Assembly: GCF_030160075.1 (NCBI RefSeq)
Contig: NZ_BSNQ01000003.1
Location: 366,625-430,624 of the forward strand
DNA: 64,000 nt
Reading direction: 5' to 3'
DNA from: Dyella lipolytica
Lineage (GTDB): Bacteria > Pseudomonadota > Gammaproteobacteria > Xanthomonadales > Rhodanobacteraceae
The notes below the pieces were generated by a model. That model worked only from the letters and a program-made list of their open reading frames with translations, was not told the origin of the DNA and searched no databases. Each line of letters starts with the position of its first letter. The stretch's first letter is position 1. Below are positions 36,848 through 48,190 of the stretch, piece by piece. A program made the translations under genes and the position numbers.

Positions 36848-37789
36848 ATGCTGACTCTTCCCATGAATAGCGCGCTAAAACCTGTGGGGTCGTTTTCTCG
36901 CCTGGCGCAGGATCGCGAGGAATTGACAGCTATCGTTGAACGATTCGCCGGGGTGGAAGGCGTCACGCCTACCGCTTGGCCTACTTTGTCGTTCTTCCGC
37001 GCCGACGCACCCAGCGACCGCAGCTGCGCCATGTACGAGCCCTGCATGGGGCTGCTGTTACAGGGCAGCAAGCACGTCCTGCTGGCGGAGGATCGCTTCG
37101 AGCAGGAGTACGGGCATTACCTGATCAACTCGATCGACGTGCCGGTGACGGCGCAGGTAATGCGGGCTTCTCCAACAGAACCGTGCCTGTGTCTGACCTT
37201 GCGCCTCGATCCCGTGCGCATCGGCGAATTGCTGTCGGAAGTGAAGTTGCCCAAGCCGGCGACGGCCACGGCGCGTGGTCTGGCTTTGAGTCCCATCACC
37301 ATCGAACTACTGGACCCGTTAGTGCGCCTGGCGCGGCTGCTTGATTCACCGCGCGATCTACCGTCTCTGGCGCCACTGATCGAGCGCGAGCTGATCTACC
37401 GTCTGCTTACTGGCGAGCAAGGAGCCCGACTCGCGCAGATCGCCGCGGCCGGAGGGCAGGGCCAGCAGATCGCGCGGGCGATCCAGTGGCTCAAGCAGCA
37501 TTACAACAAACCGTTGCGCATCGGCGATCTCGCCAACATGGTGAACATGAGCGCCTCGTCGCTGCACCATCACTTCCGCGAAATCACCGCGATGAGCCCG
37601 CTGCAGTACCAAAAACTGTTACGCCTGCATGAGGCCCGACGTCTGCTATTGACCGAAGGTTGCGATGTGGCGACTGCCGCGCATCGTGTCGGTTATGAAA
37701 GCCCTTCGCAGTTCAGTCGCGAATACAGTCGCCAGCATGGAGCACCACCGCTGCGCGATGTAAATCGGCTGCGGGCGGTGGGCACCTGA
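36848..37789 (+). CDS. AraC family regulator, YqhC-like
   Basis: This 313-residue regulator has an AraC_N-type effector domain (about 15-190: YEPCMGLLLQGSKHVLL, GHYLINSIDVPVTAQV). The C-terminal double helix-turn-helix domain (about 210-305) contains IGDLANMVNMSASSLHHHFREITAMSPLQYQK and AAHRVGYESPSQFSREYSR. YqhC in E. coli activates aldehyde reductase genes. Here the neighbours are an ADH (divergent) and an ALDH (convergent), so a similar role is inferred. A second ATG at 36863 is a possible start. Confidence 0.87.
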   Translation: MLTLPMNSALKPVGSFSRLAQDREELTAIVERFAGVEGVTPTAWPTLSFFRADAPSDRSCAMYEPCMGLLLQGSKHVLLAEDRFEQEYGHYLINSIDVPVTAQVMRASPTEPCLCLTLRLDPVRIGELLSEVKLPKPATATARGLALSPITIELLDPLVRLARLLDSPRDLPSLAPLIERELIYRLLTGEQGARLAQIAAAGGQGQQIARAIQWLKQHYNKPLRIGDLANMVNMSASSLHHHFREITAMSPLQYQKLLRLHEARRLLLTEGCDVATAAHRVGYESPSQFSREYSRQHGAPPLRDVNRLRAVGT

Positions 37790-37793
37790 CCTC

Positions 37794-37815
37794 CTCGCCC
37801 CTTTTTGGGGAGAGG
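37794..37815. terminator. Hairpin between araC-like and ALDH genes
   Basis: CTCGCCCC (37794-37801) and GGGGAGAG (37807-37814) pair in seven of eight positions around a T5 loop, 5 bp after the araC-like stop and just before the convergent ALDH stop. It looks like a shared terminator and resembles the end palindrome of the intergenic repeat at 50556-50673. Confidence 0.45.
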
Positions 37816-37818
37816 GAG

Positions 37819-39249
37819 TCAGCTCTCGCGCATCACCATCAACCGAATCTCGCTCATATCTTCAATCGCGTAACGCACGCCTTCGCGACCGATGCCCGAA
37901 AGTTTCACGCCGCCGTAAGGCATGTTGTCCACGCGGAAACTCGGCACGTCGTTGACCACCACGCCACCTTGCTCCAAGCCGTTCCATGCACGCATCGCGT
38001 GGTCGAGGCTGTCGGTAAAGATGCCGGCCTGCAGACCAAAGTCGGAGTCGTTGACCATGGCGATGGCATCGTCCATGCGTTTGAAGGGTGCGAGCAAGGC
38101 GAAGGGGCCGAAGGCTTCCATCCGGTTGGCCTTGGCATCCTTGGGCACGTCCTCCATCAGCGTAGCGTCCAGCATGTTGCCTTTGCGCTTGCCGCCGCAC
38201 AGGACTTTACCGCCGGCTTTGCGGGCTTCGTCGATCCAGCTTTCCAGGCGCTCTGCAGCCGCTTCGTCGATCATCGGGCCGAGAAAGACATCCTTCTTTT
38301 TCGGATCGCCGGCCTTGAGTTGTTTCACAGCGTCGACCAAACGCTTTTTCAGTTCGTCGTAAAGCGATGCGTGCGCATAAATGCGCTGCACGCTGATGCA
38401 GCTTTGTCCGGATTGGTAGAAAGCCCCGAAGATTAGCCGCTCGATCACTTTGTCCAGGCGCGACTTTTGGTCGGAGTCGACGATGCAGGCCGCGTTGCCG
38501 CCCAGCTCCAACGTCACCTTCTTGTGGCCGGCCATGGCTTTTAGATCCCAGCCGATTTGTCCACCGGTGAAGGAGAGCAGCTTCAGGCGATCGTCAGTGA
38601 CCAGCGGCGAGGCGTGTTTGCCATCGAGCGTAAGCACCGAAAAAGCGCCCTTGGGCAGATCGGTTTCGGCCAGTATTTCGCCGATGATCAAGGCGCCAAT
38701 GGGTGTCTTTTCGGAAGGCTTCAGCACGAACGGACAGCCCGCCGCTATCGCGGGTGCGACTTTGTGCGCGACAAGATTCAATGGAAAGTTGAACGGTGTG
38801 ATGAAGGACACCGGCCCCAGCGGCACGCGTTTGGTGTAGCCGTGATAGCCATCCAAGCGCGATGCCAATTCCAGGTTCAACGTTTCGCCGTTCACGCGCA
38901 CGGCTTCTTCGGCAGCGATGCGGAAAGTTTCGATCAATCGAGTCACTTCGCCGGCGGAATCTTTGATCGGTTTGCCAGCCTCGATGCACAGCGCCATCGC
39001 CAGTTCATCGCGGCGTTCCTGAAAGCGTGCGGCGCAATGTTGCAGCACCGCCTGCCGCGCCCATGGGCGGAAATCCTTCATCGGGCCTGCAGCTTTCACC
39101 GCCGCCTTGATCGCCTTCTCGGTAGCGCTCGCATCGGGTACGGCTACGCGCGTGGCGACCTTGCCGCTGTACTTGTCGTACACCTCCATCATGGTCTTGG
39201 AAGTTTGCGGCTGGTTGGCCAGGTAATAGGGATAGGTCTTGTCGAGCAT
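37819..39249 (-). CDS. NAD(P)-dependent aldehyde dehydrogenase
   Basis: This enzyme oxidises an aldehyde to the acid. The 476-residue protein has the general base segment VTLELGGNAA (Glu248) and the catalytic cysteine in SGQSCISVQR (Cys284). It also has the NAD site ITPFNFPLNLVAHKVAPA and the C-terminal MPYGGVKLSGIGREG. The start is ATG 39249 with AAGGAG five bases upstream; a GTG at 39255 is in frame. The substrate is unknown. Its neighbourhood with an ADH and a YqhC-like regulator suggests reactive aldehydes. Confidence 0.93.
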   Translation of the reverse strand: MLDKTYPYYLANQPQTSKTMMEVYDKYSGKVATRVAVPDASATEKAIKAAVKAAGPMKDFRPWARQAVLQHCAARFQERRDELAMALCIEAGKPIKDSAGEVTRLIETFRIAAEEAVRVNGETLNLELASRLDGYHGYTKRVPLGPVSFITPFNFPLNLVAHKVAPAIAAGCPFVLKPSEKTPIGALIIGEILAETDLPKGAFSVLTLDGKHASPLVTDDRLKLLSFTGGQIGWDLKAMAGHKKVTLELGGNAACIVDSDQKSRLDKVIERLIFGAFYQSGQSCISVQRIYAHASLYDELKKRLVDAVKQLKAGDPKKKDVFLGPMIDEAAAERLESWIDEARKAGGKVLCGGKRKGNMLDATLMEDVPKDAKANRMEAFGPFALLAPFKRMDDAIAMVNDSDFGLQAGIFTDSLDHAMRAWNGLEQGGVVVNDVPSFRVDNMPYGGVKLSGIGREGVRYAIEDMSEIRLMVMRES

Positions 39250-39269
39250 GGTCACTCCTTAAAGTAGTC

Positions 39270-39393
39270 CTTTTCCCGTTGGGAGCGTGGTTGAGGTCAG
39301 GGTGCGGGCAGCGCGCAATATTGAATGCTTGTCCGAGATTCCTTTATCGCGCTCCGATCGCACCCTCATCCGTCCTTCGGGAACCTTCTCCTG
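39270..39393 (-). repeat. Degenerate copy of an intergenic repeat
   Basis: Read on the minus strand, this stretch aligns with the repeat at 50556-50673. Shared blocks are GGAGAAGG, GGATGAGGGT, CGGAGCG, CGCACCCT, then a CAACC and TCCC end. Both terminal palindromes are decayed. It lies between the ALDH and xseA genes. No open frame or inverted-repeat-bounded transposase is present. Confidence 0.6.
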
Positions 39394-39500
39394 ATTTCAA
39401 CGCTTTCACAAACAGGGTCGCAGCCTTCATGCGCTACCTCCATAGTGAAGGTGCGCAGCATGCTACGGCGCTCGTTCAAATCCTGTAAGGAAGCGGCGCT

Positions 39501-40868
39501 TCAGTCGTCGCTGACGCGAAGCGGCAAGTCGCCATCGGCAAGACGGGCGCGAAGTAGTGTATCTACGGCGACGTTTTGCGCCGAGCGCAGCACTTTGCCA
39601 TCGGCATCGAACAGGATTGCGTAGCCGCGTTCCAGCGTAGCCAAAGGGCTAACGGCGTGCATGGTACGTGCGGTCTGCTGCAACGTCAGGCGCTCGCGTT
39701 CCAGTTTGTGTTCGATCGAACGTCGCAGATGCGTGGCTTGTTGTTCGAGTTGCTGGCGCCATAGCGCAAGGCGTTGCCGCGGATGTAGGGCCAGTAGTCG
39801 CGCGTGCGCACGTTCGAGTCGCACGGTCTGTTGTGTGGTTCGCGACTGGCGGGCGCCCAGCAGACGGCGCCGTAATTGCAACAGACGTTCGCGGTCACGC
39901 GCCAGCCTGGCTTGCGGACGTTGCGATTGAAGTCGCGCTAGCAGGTGGTCGATGCGTTGAATGCGTGCCTGTAGTCGCCGTTCCTGGATGGCGACGATGC
40001 GCTGTTGTAACTGTTCCAGATGCCGTCCTAGCGCGACTGCATCGGGCACCAACAGTTCAGCGGCTGCAGAGGGCGTCGGTGCGCGCAGGTCGGCGACGAA
40101 GTCCGCGATGCTGAAATCGATCTCGTGCCCGACCGCGCTAACTACAGGTACGGCGCTTGCGTGAATGGCGCGTGCGACTTGCTCGTCGTTGAAGGCCCAA
40201 AGATCTTCCAGCGAGCCGCCGCCGCGTGTCAGCAAGAGCACGTCATAACGACCGCAGGCGGATGCCTTGCGCAGCATCGACACGATGGCGGGCGGCGCTT
40301 CGCGGCCTTGTACGGGTACCGGCAGCACTTCTACATTCACCAGCGGCCAACGACGAGCGAGCACGCTCAGTACGTCGCGAATCGCTGCACCTGTGGCGGA
40401 CGTGATGACACCGATGCGCCGGGCAAAACGGGGTAGGGGGCGTTTGCGTTCGGCGGCAAACAAGCCTTCGGCATCCAGCTGTGCCTTTAGCCGTTCGAAC
40501 TCGCGTTGCAAGGCACCTTCGCCGGCCGGTTCCATATGCTCGGCGACCAGCTGAAATTCGCCACGCGGTTCGTACAGACCGACGCGCGCGCGCATCAGCA
40601 CGTGCATGCCGTCGGCCGGTTTGAAGCGCAGCCAGCTGGATTTGGGCTTGAACATGGCGCAGCGCACCTGCGCCGCACTGTCCTTCAAAGTGAAATACAG
40701 ATGGCCCGAAGCGGGGCGCGCCACGTTGGACAATTCGCCCTCGATCCACACCAGCGGCAGCGCATCCTCCAGCAAACCGCGCACCAGCCGGTTGAGCGTG
40801 CTGGGCGTTAGGATGTGCCGTGGCGGCTGGCCGCCGGCACCGTCACTGAGGTCGTCGGGCGCGTGCAT
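39501..40868 (-). CDS. xseA: Exodeoxyribonuclease VII large subunit
   Basis: XseA is the catalytic subunit of the single-strand exonuclease complex with XseB. The 455-residue protein has an N-terminal OB domain (LVWIEGELSNVARPASGHLYFTLKD, CAMF). The catalytic core has IGVITSATGAAIRDVL, LLTRGGGSLEDLWAFNDE and SAVGHEIDFSIADFVADLRAPTPSAAAEL. A long coiled coil (about 290-400) and the end segment LERGYAIL follow. The xseB partner is not in this window. Confidence 0.96.
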   Translation of the reverse strand: MHAPDDLSDGAGGQPPRHILTPSTLNRLVRGLLEDALPLVWIEGELSNVARPASGHLYFTLKDSAAQVRCAMFKPKSSWLRFKPADGMHVLMRARVGLYEPRGEFQLVAEHMEPAGEGALQREFERLKAQLDAEGLFAAERKRPLPRFARRIGVITSATGAAIRDVLSVLARRWPLVNVEVLPVPVQGREAPPAIVSMLRKASACGRYDVLLLTRGGGSLEDLWAFNDEQVARAIHASAVPVVSAVGHEIDFSIADFVADLRAPTPSAAAELLVPDAVALGRHLEQLQQRIVAIQERRLQARIQRIDHLLARLQSQRPQARLARDRERLLQLRRRLLGARQSRTTQQTVRLERAHARLLALHPRQRLALWRQQLEQQATHLRRSIEHKLERERLTLQQTARTMHAVSPLATLERGYAILFDADGKVLRSAQNVAVDTLLRARLADGDLPLRVSDD

Positions 40869-41001
40869 GGAGGCGGGAGACTAGCACGAACGGCTTGGAG
40901 AACATCCTATTGGCGCCTTATGCGCAGGTCACTTCTCATTCAAGTCGTGCAAGCCATTGAGGTGGTGACTATTTGCCAATCGAATCTGGCATGATCGGCC
41001 C

Positions 41002-42960
41002 ATGTTGCCAGAGCAGCGTTTTACGGATACCGACGCCTGTGCGCAGCTGATTGTCGAACGGCTGGGTGCGGACTTGCGCGTCGCTGCGCCACTAGGGCTG
41101 GGTAAGCCGCACGGCTTGCTCAACGCCTTGTACGGTCTGATGCAGGCCGACACCTGGCGATCGATGACCTTGTATACAGCGTTGTCGCTGACGCGTCCGC
41201 AGCCGAAACCCGGGTTGGAAGCGCGTTTTCTTGATCCGTTCCTGAAGCGGCACTTCGGCGTCGATTTCGTCGATCCGCAGTACGCGCTGGATCAGATCAA
41301 AGGCAAACTGCTTCCCAACGTCGCCGTGCATGAGTTCTATATGCAGTCCGGTGTCTTGCTGAATTCACCCAGCGCCCAGCGTAGCTATATCAGCCAGAAC
41401 TACACGCACGTGGCGCGCGATCTGGTCGTGCAGGACATCAATCTGCTGGTGCAGTTGGTATCGCGTCGCGAAACACCCGCCGGTGTGCGCTACAGCTTGT
41501 CGTGCAACCCGGACCTTACGCTGGATTTTCTCGATCGCATCAAAGCGGCAGGAAAGTCGCGGCCTTTGTGCGTAGCGGTCGTGCATCCGGCGTTGCCCTA
41601 TATCGGCGGCCATGCGGAAGTACCGCAGGATTATTTCGATATCGAGTTGGCGCCAATGTCCTCGCCGCCTTTGTTCGCGCTGCCGCGCCTGCCGCTGAAC
41701 GTTGCCGAATACGCACTGGGCTTGCATGCCAGCGCGCTGGTAAAGGATGGCGGTTGCCTGCAGATCGGCATCGGGGCGTTGTCCGATGCACTGGTCAAAG
41801 GCCTGTTGCTAAGGCATCGGGACAATGTGAAGTGGAGGAAGTTACTGCTGTCGTTGGATTCGGGCGGCGTTACCCACGGACTGGCCGCACGCATCGGCGG
41901 TCTCGGTAGTTTCAAAACCGGGCTTTACGGCGCCAGTGAAATGGTGATGGATGGTTTCATGCATCTGGCCAAGGCGGGCATCCTCAAGCGGCGTTGCTGG
42001 GACAACCTTGCGCTGGAACGCGCGGCGGCGGCGGGACGCCTGGCGGTGGACGTTCCTGGTGGCCATTACCTGCGCGGTGCGTTCTTCCTTGGTTCGCGCG
42101 AACTTTATGATTGGCTTGAGGTGACGGCAGGCAGCGATCCGGATGCGATCGATATGTGTCGCGTCTCCAACGTCAATCAACTTTACGGCGACCATCAGCA
42201 ACTGGCGATGTTGCAACGGCGCGGCGCACGTTTCTTCAACACGTGCATGATGGCGAGTTTGCTCGGTGCGGCGGTTTCAGACGCGCTTGAAAATGGTCAC
42301 GTAGTCAGCGGTGTGGGCGGCCAATACAACTTCGTCGCGATGGCACACGAACTCCCGGACGGACGGTCTGCATTGCTGATGCGTGCCACACGCGAGGGCA
42401 AAAGCGGTGTCGAAACCAATATCCGCTGGAATTACGGGCACACCACCATCCCGCGTCATCTGCGCGATATCGTCATCACCGAATACGGTGTAGCGGATCT
42501 GCGCGGCAAGACCGATAGCGAGTGTATCGAAGCGATGCTCGCCATCAGCGATGCGCGTTTTATCGATGCTCTTGCTGCCGAGGCGAAATCGCGCGGTAAA
42601 TTGGCTGCGGATTTCAAGATTCCGGATGCCTGGCGTCAGCATCGCCCGGCCGTACTGCGTCAAGCGCTGGCCCAGCAGATGCACAAGGGCTTGCTGCCGA
42701 CATTCCCCTTTGGCAGCGATTTCACTGAAGTCGAGCAACGGTTGCTTCCAGCGCTGGAATGGCTCAAATCGTGCAGCGCGAGCTGGAAAGGGCGCTGGCA
42801 CTTGCTCAAGGCCGTGTTGCGTCCCGGCGAGACGACAGCAGAGGAAGCTGTCGCACTGGAACGGATGGGGCTGGTTGCGCCTAAGCGATTCGGCGATCGT
42901 TTGCAGCGTCGTCTTTTGCAGGCGGCGTTGCGGCGTAAGTTGGAAGCGCCCCCGACCTGA
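41002..42960 (+). CDS. Acetyl-CoA hydrolase/transferase family protein
   Basis: This is a 652-residue CoA-transferase fold protein. The C-terminal acetyl-CoA hydrolase/transferase domain contains GVGGQYNFVAMAHELPDGRSALLM and ITEYGVADLRGKTDSECIEAML, and the N-terminal half also has the fold. The extra length relative to ordinary about 430-500-residue CoA-transferases includes a C-terminal extension (about 560-652). The acyl substrate cannot be named. It stands alone, with a hairpin after it. Confidence 0.85.
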   Translation: MLPEQRFTDTDACAQLIVERLGADLRVAAPLGLGKPHGLLNALYGLMQADTWRSMTLYTALSLTRPQPKPGLEARFLDPFLKRHFGVDFVDPQYALDQIKGKLLPNVAVHEFYMQSGVLLNSPSAQRSYISQNYTHVARDLVVQDINLLVQLVSRRETPAGVRYSLSCNPDLTLDFLDRIKAAGKSRPLCVAVVHPALPYIGGHAEVPQDYFDIELAPMSSPPLFALPRLPLNVAEYALGLHASALVKDGGCLQIGIGALSDALVKGLLLRHRDNVKWRKLLLSLDSGGVTHGLAARIGGLGSFKTGLYGASEMVMDGFMHLAKAGILKRRCWDNLALERAAAAGRLAVDVPGGHYLRGAFFLGSRELYDWLEVTAGSDPDAIDMCRVSNVNQLYGDHQQLAMLQRRGARFFNTCMMASLLGAAVSDALENGHVVSGVGGQYNFVAMAHELPDGRSALLMRATREGKSGVETNIRWNYGHTTIPRHLRDIVITEYGVADLRGKTDSECIEAMLAISDARFIDALAAEAKSRGKLAADFKIPDAWRQHRPAVLRQALAQQMHKGLLPTFPFGSDFTEVEQRLLPALEWLKSCSASWKGRWHLLKAVLRPGETTAEEAVALERMGLVAPKRFGDRLQRRLLQAALRRKLEAPPT

Positions 42961-43007
42961 TCCGATTGAACTACCACTTACGATCATTCGATGCACGATG
43001 TCATAAG

Positions 43008-43043
43008 CGTCTGCGGGCGCTGGAGTGCCCTTAGACGTTTCCT
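43008..43043 (+). terminator. Terminator-like hairpin after the CoA-hydrolase gene
   Basis: An interrupted stem CGTCT-GC-GGGC / GCCC-TT-AGACG (43008-43037) is followed by TTTCCTT. It lies about 48 bp after the stop of the preceding gene. Confidence 0.5.
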
Positions 43044-43183
43044 TCGCCGGCATCCTCGACGATGACGTTGTCCGAAAATTCACAGCACGTGCTGGATGAT
43101 TTGCGCGTAACCGCACATTGGCTATGTGTACGCCGGTGTCAGAATGCACCTGTACAGGATGCGCCCCGGGGGGAGTGCTGCTC

Positions 43184-43996
43184 GTGACCTTAAGCCCACA
43201 GTTGCGAACTGCCGGCACCTACGTGCTGGTCTCCGCAGCATATATCTGGTTCTCCGGTCATCTGCTTGGAGATTTGGTGCACGATCCGCACCGGATTGTC
43301 ATGTACCAGATTTTCAAAGGCTGGTTTTTTGTCCTTGGCACGGGACTGTTGCTGTACTGGATGATCGGTCGCACGGTGCATCGTCTGGCTGAAGCCAACC
43401 GGCGCCTGGTCGACAGCCACGAGCAAGCTTTGCGCGTGCTGGTTGAGGCCATGGATGTGCGCCATAAGGAAACCAGCGATCATTCCGAGCGTGTGGTGCG
43501 CATGACGATGGGTCTTGCCCGTCTGGCCGGGCTGGAGGGCGATGCCCTGCGCGATATCAAGTTCGGCGCATTGCTGCACGACATCGGCAAACTGGCCTTG
43601 CCGGATGCGATTCTGATCAAGCCAGGCAAGCTGGATGAAAGCGAAACCCGCCTCATGCGCGCGCACCCGCGCATTGGCTACGACATGCTGCAGCGGGTGG
43701 ACTTTTTGAGCAGTGCCAGTGTGATTCCCTACAGCCATCACGAGCGATGGGATGGGGACGGCTATCCGCAGGGCCTTAAGGGCGATGAGATTCCGCTGGC
43801 CGCACGCATCTTCAGCGTGGTGGATGTGTGGGATGCGCTAAGTTTTCAACGCGTCTACAAGCATGCCTGGCCGGAAGCGGATGTCTTGAAGTACTTGCGG
43901 GAGGTGTCGGGGAGCCAGCTGGACCCCACGCTGGTGCAGTTGTTTCTGGACAACTATCCGGCGCTGAAAACGCTCGCACTCAATCCAACCAGATAA
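43184..43996 (+). CDS. Membrane HD-GYP phosphodiesterase
   Basis: This is a likely cyclic-di-GMP phosphodiesterase of about 270 residues. Two N-terminal membrane segments (about 8-25 and 43-62) carry the sequence AAYIWFSGHLLGDL...KGWFFVLGTGLLLYW, a layout common in sensor proteins. The HD-GYP domain has HSERV, HDIGKLALPDAIL, and HHERWDGDGYPQGLKGDEIPL with the diagnostic HHExxDGxGYP. The start is uncertain; GTG 43184 has GGGGAG eight bases upstream. Its last 17 bp overlap the convergent aat gene. Confidence 0.88.
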   Translation: MTLSPQLRTAGTYVLVSAAYIWFSGHLLGDLVHDPHRIVMYQIFKGWFFVLGTGLLLYWMIGRTVHRLAEANRRLVDSHEQALRVLVEAMDVRHKETSDHSERVVRMTMGLARLAGLEGDALRDIKFGALLHDIGKLALPDAILIKPGKLDESETRLMRAHPRIGYDMLQRVDFLSSASVIPYSHHERWDGDGYPQGLKGDEIPLAARIFSVVDVWDALSFQRVYKHAWPEADVLKYLREVSGSQLDPTLVQLFLDNYPALKTLALNPTR

Positions 43997-44729
43997 CGCC
44001 TTCATCGTTCAATACGCGTATGGCCGGGATGCTTGGCACGCCGTGCCAGCGCCGCTGATCGAAAGGCGCCGATGCCAAGGTGGCGACGTATTGCAGAAAG
44101 GCGCTGCGCGGGATTTCCACGGCGCCCAGGCTAAGCAGATGAGGATTGCTGACCTGCGCGTCGATCAACGGGAAATGCCATTGGCGCAACAATGCGGCAA
44201 GGGCGCATACCGCAAGTTTCGATCCACCGCTGCATGCGCTGAACATCGATTCGCCGCAGAACAACTGCCCGATAGCGACACCGTAAATTCCGCCGATCAA
44301 GCGTTGGTCGTCCCATACTTCCACGCTATGTGCGCAACCGATGTCGTGTAGCGCACAGTAAGCGTCGATCATGGCAGGGCCGATCCATGTACCTGCTTGT
44401 CCTGGCCTAGGCGCTGCGCAGGCTTCCATCACTTCACGAAACGCGCGATTGACTGAGACCTGCCACACCGTGCCTGCCAAGGCGCGCCGCAGGCTGCGAT
44501 TGGGCCGCAGATAGTCGGTGCGAAAAACGCAGCGCGGATCGGGCGACCACCACAGGATGGGTTCGCCCTCGTTGAACCAAGGAAAGATGCCGTGTGCATA
44601 GGCTACTTTCAGGCGAGCAGGTGAAAGATCGCCGCCGAACGCCAGCAGGCCATTGGGCTCGACAAGAGCGGTGCGCGGATCGGGGAAGCGATCCGGAGCG
44701 TGTTCGTCGAGCAAGGGTAGGCGGATCAT
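43980..44729 (-). CDS. aat: Leucyl/phenylalanyl-tRNA-protein transferase
   Basis: Aat adds Leu or Phe to proteins starting with Lys or Arg, marking them for ClpAP through the N-end rule. The 249-residue protein has LLAFGGDLSPARLKVAYAHGIFPWF, WWSPDPRCVF, the catalytic-site motif FCGESMFS and the later SLGAVEIPRSAFL. The start at 44729 overlaps the stop of the FemAB-like gene as ATGA. A longer in-frame extension runs through that gene and is not used. Confidence 0.95.
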   Translation of the reverse strand: MIRLPLLDEHAPDRFPDPRTALVEPNGLLAFGGDLSPARLKVAYAHGIFPWFNEGEPILWWSPDPRCVFRTDYLRPNRSLRRALAGTVWQVSVNRAFREVMEACAAPRPGQAGTWIGPAMIDAYCALHDIGCAHSVEVWDDQRLIGGIYGVAIGQLFCGESMFSACSGGSKLAVCALAALLRQWHFPLIDAQVSNPHLLSLGAVEIPRSAFLQYVATLASAPFDQRRWHGVPSIPAIRVLNDEGVIWLD

Positions 44730-45904
44730 CGTATGGCGTAAGGAGAATGATCTAACAGTTCGTCGGCATAAGCGTCCACGCCCTCGCGTTCCTGTGCAAG
44801 CGCGCGGCGCACGGCCGAGCGGAAGCCCTCGTGCAACACGTAGTGACGCGAATGAGTGCGCACCGGCAGAAAGCCGCGTGCAAGCTTGTGCTCGCCTTGC
44901 GCACCGGGTTGAAAATGCTGCAAACCCTGTGCGATCGCGTACTCGATACCCTGGTAGTAGCAAAGCTCGAAATGCAGGTCGGGCAGATCCACGCATGCGC
45001 CCCAATAGCGGCCATACAAGGTCGTCGCGCTGCGCAGGAACAGCGCCATCGCGACTATTTCCTGATCTTGGTGAGCGAGTGCGAGTTGCACCGTGTTGCC
45101 GAGTTCACTGCGCAAGTAGTGGAAGAACGCTTCGGTCAGTGCAGCGTGGTTGCCCTTGGCGTCGAACGTGGCGGTATAAAGCGTATGCACGCGCCGCCAT
45201 GTTTCGGCGTCGAGTTCCGCGCCTCCGACCATGCTGATGCGCAAACCGTGTTCGGCGACGCGGCGGCGCTCATGGCGGATGTTCTTTCGCTTCTTATGAT
45301 TCAGCGCGGCAAGAAACGCTTCGAAATCGGCGTAGTCGCGATTGTGCCAATGGAATTGCACGTCGCTACGTGCCATCCAATCGCCATTGAAAGCAGCAAG
45401 ATCCGTTTCGTCCAAAAAGTTGGCATGAATCGACGACAGTTGCAGCTGTTGCACGTGTTGCTGCATGGCTTGCACCAGCAATGGCTTCAGTGCGGACGCT
45501 TGAACGAGATCGCGGCCTGCAAGTAACCGCGGGCCAGGTACGGGCGAATAGGGCACCGCATTGAGCAGTTTCGGGTAGTACTCGCCGCCGGCGCGTTCCC
45601 AGGCACTGGCCCAGCTCCAGTCGAACACGAATTCGCCGTGCGAGTTGCCTTTTAGATACAGCGGTACAGCAGCGATCAGCGCGCCATCGCGATAAAGGCC
45701 AAGGTGATGGGCTTGCCAGCCCCAGTCGGGGCGGATGCATCCGCTGCGTTCTAGTCCGGCGAGGAAGGCGTGCGAGACGAACGGATTGTCATCGGGGCGC
45801 AGCGCATCCCAGTCGGCGCGCGCGATCTCGTCGATGTTGTCGTGGAAGCGTGCTTCGATCACGCGACGATTATCGCGGATGTGGAAGGGCAGTGGGATGT
45901 TCAC
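44726..45904 (-). CDS. FemAB/GNAT-like acyltransferase (DUF482 family)
   Basis: This 392-residue cytoplasmic protein resembles the PF04339 FemAB-like group. Shared stretches include NPFVSHAFLAGLERSG, GEFVFDWSWASAWERAGGEYYPKLL, HWHNRDYADFEAFLAALNHKKRKNIRHERRRV and the C-terminal LPVRTHSRHYV. GNAT-fold proteins of this type may transfer aminoacyl or acyl groups, but no substrate is known. It starts with GTG. Its stop overlaps the aat start, an arrangement suggesting a functional tie to tRNA-dependent aminoacyl transfer. Confidence 0.78.
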   Translation of the reverse strand: MNIPLPFHIRDNRRVIEARFHDNIDEIARADWDALRPDDNPFVSHAFLAGLERSGCIRPDWGWQAHHLGLYRDGALIAAVPLYLKGNSHGEFVFDWSWASAWERAGGEYYPKLLNAVPYSPVPGPRLLAGRDLVQASALKPLLVQAMQQHVQQLQLSSIHANFLDETDLAAFNGDWMARSDVQFHWHNRDYADFEAFLAALNHKKRKNIRHERRRVAEHGLRISMVGGAELDAETWRRVHTLYTATFDAKGNHAALTEAFFHYLRSELGNTVQLALAHQDQEIVAMALFLRSATTLYGRYWGACVDLPDLHFELCYYQGIEYAIAQGLQHFQPGAQGEHKLARGFLPVRTHSRHYVLHEGFRSAVRRALAQEREGVDAYADELLDHSPYAIR

Positions 45905-45931
45905 GCACTGCCGCTTCCAACATTCGCATGC

Positions 45932-48156
<2,225 letters not shown>

Positions 48157-48190
48157 AGTCACGCCGTAGCCCTTGAGGAAATCCAAACCG

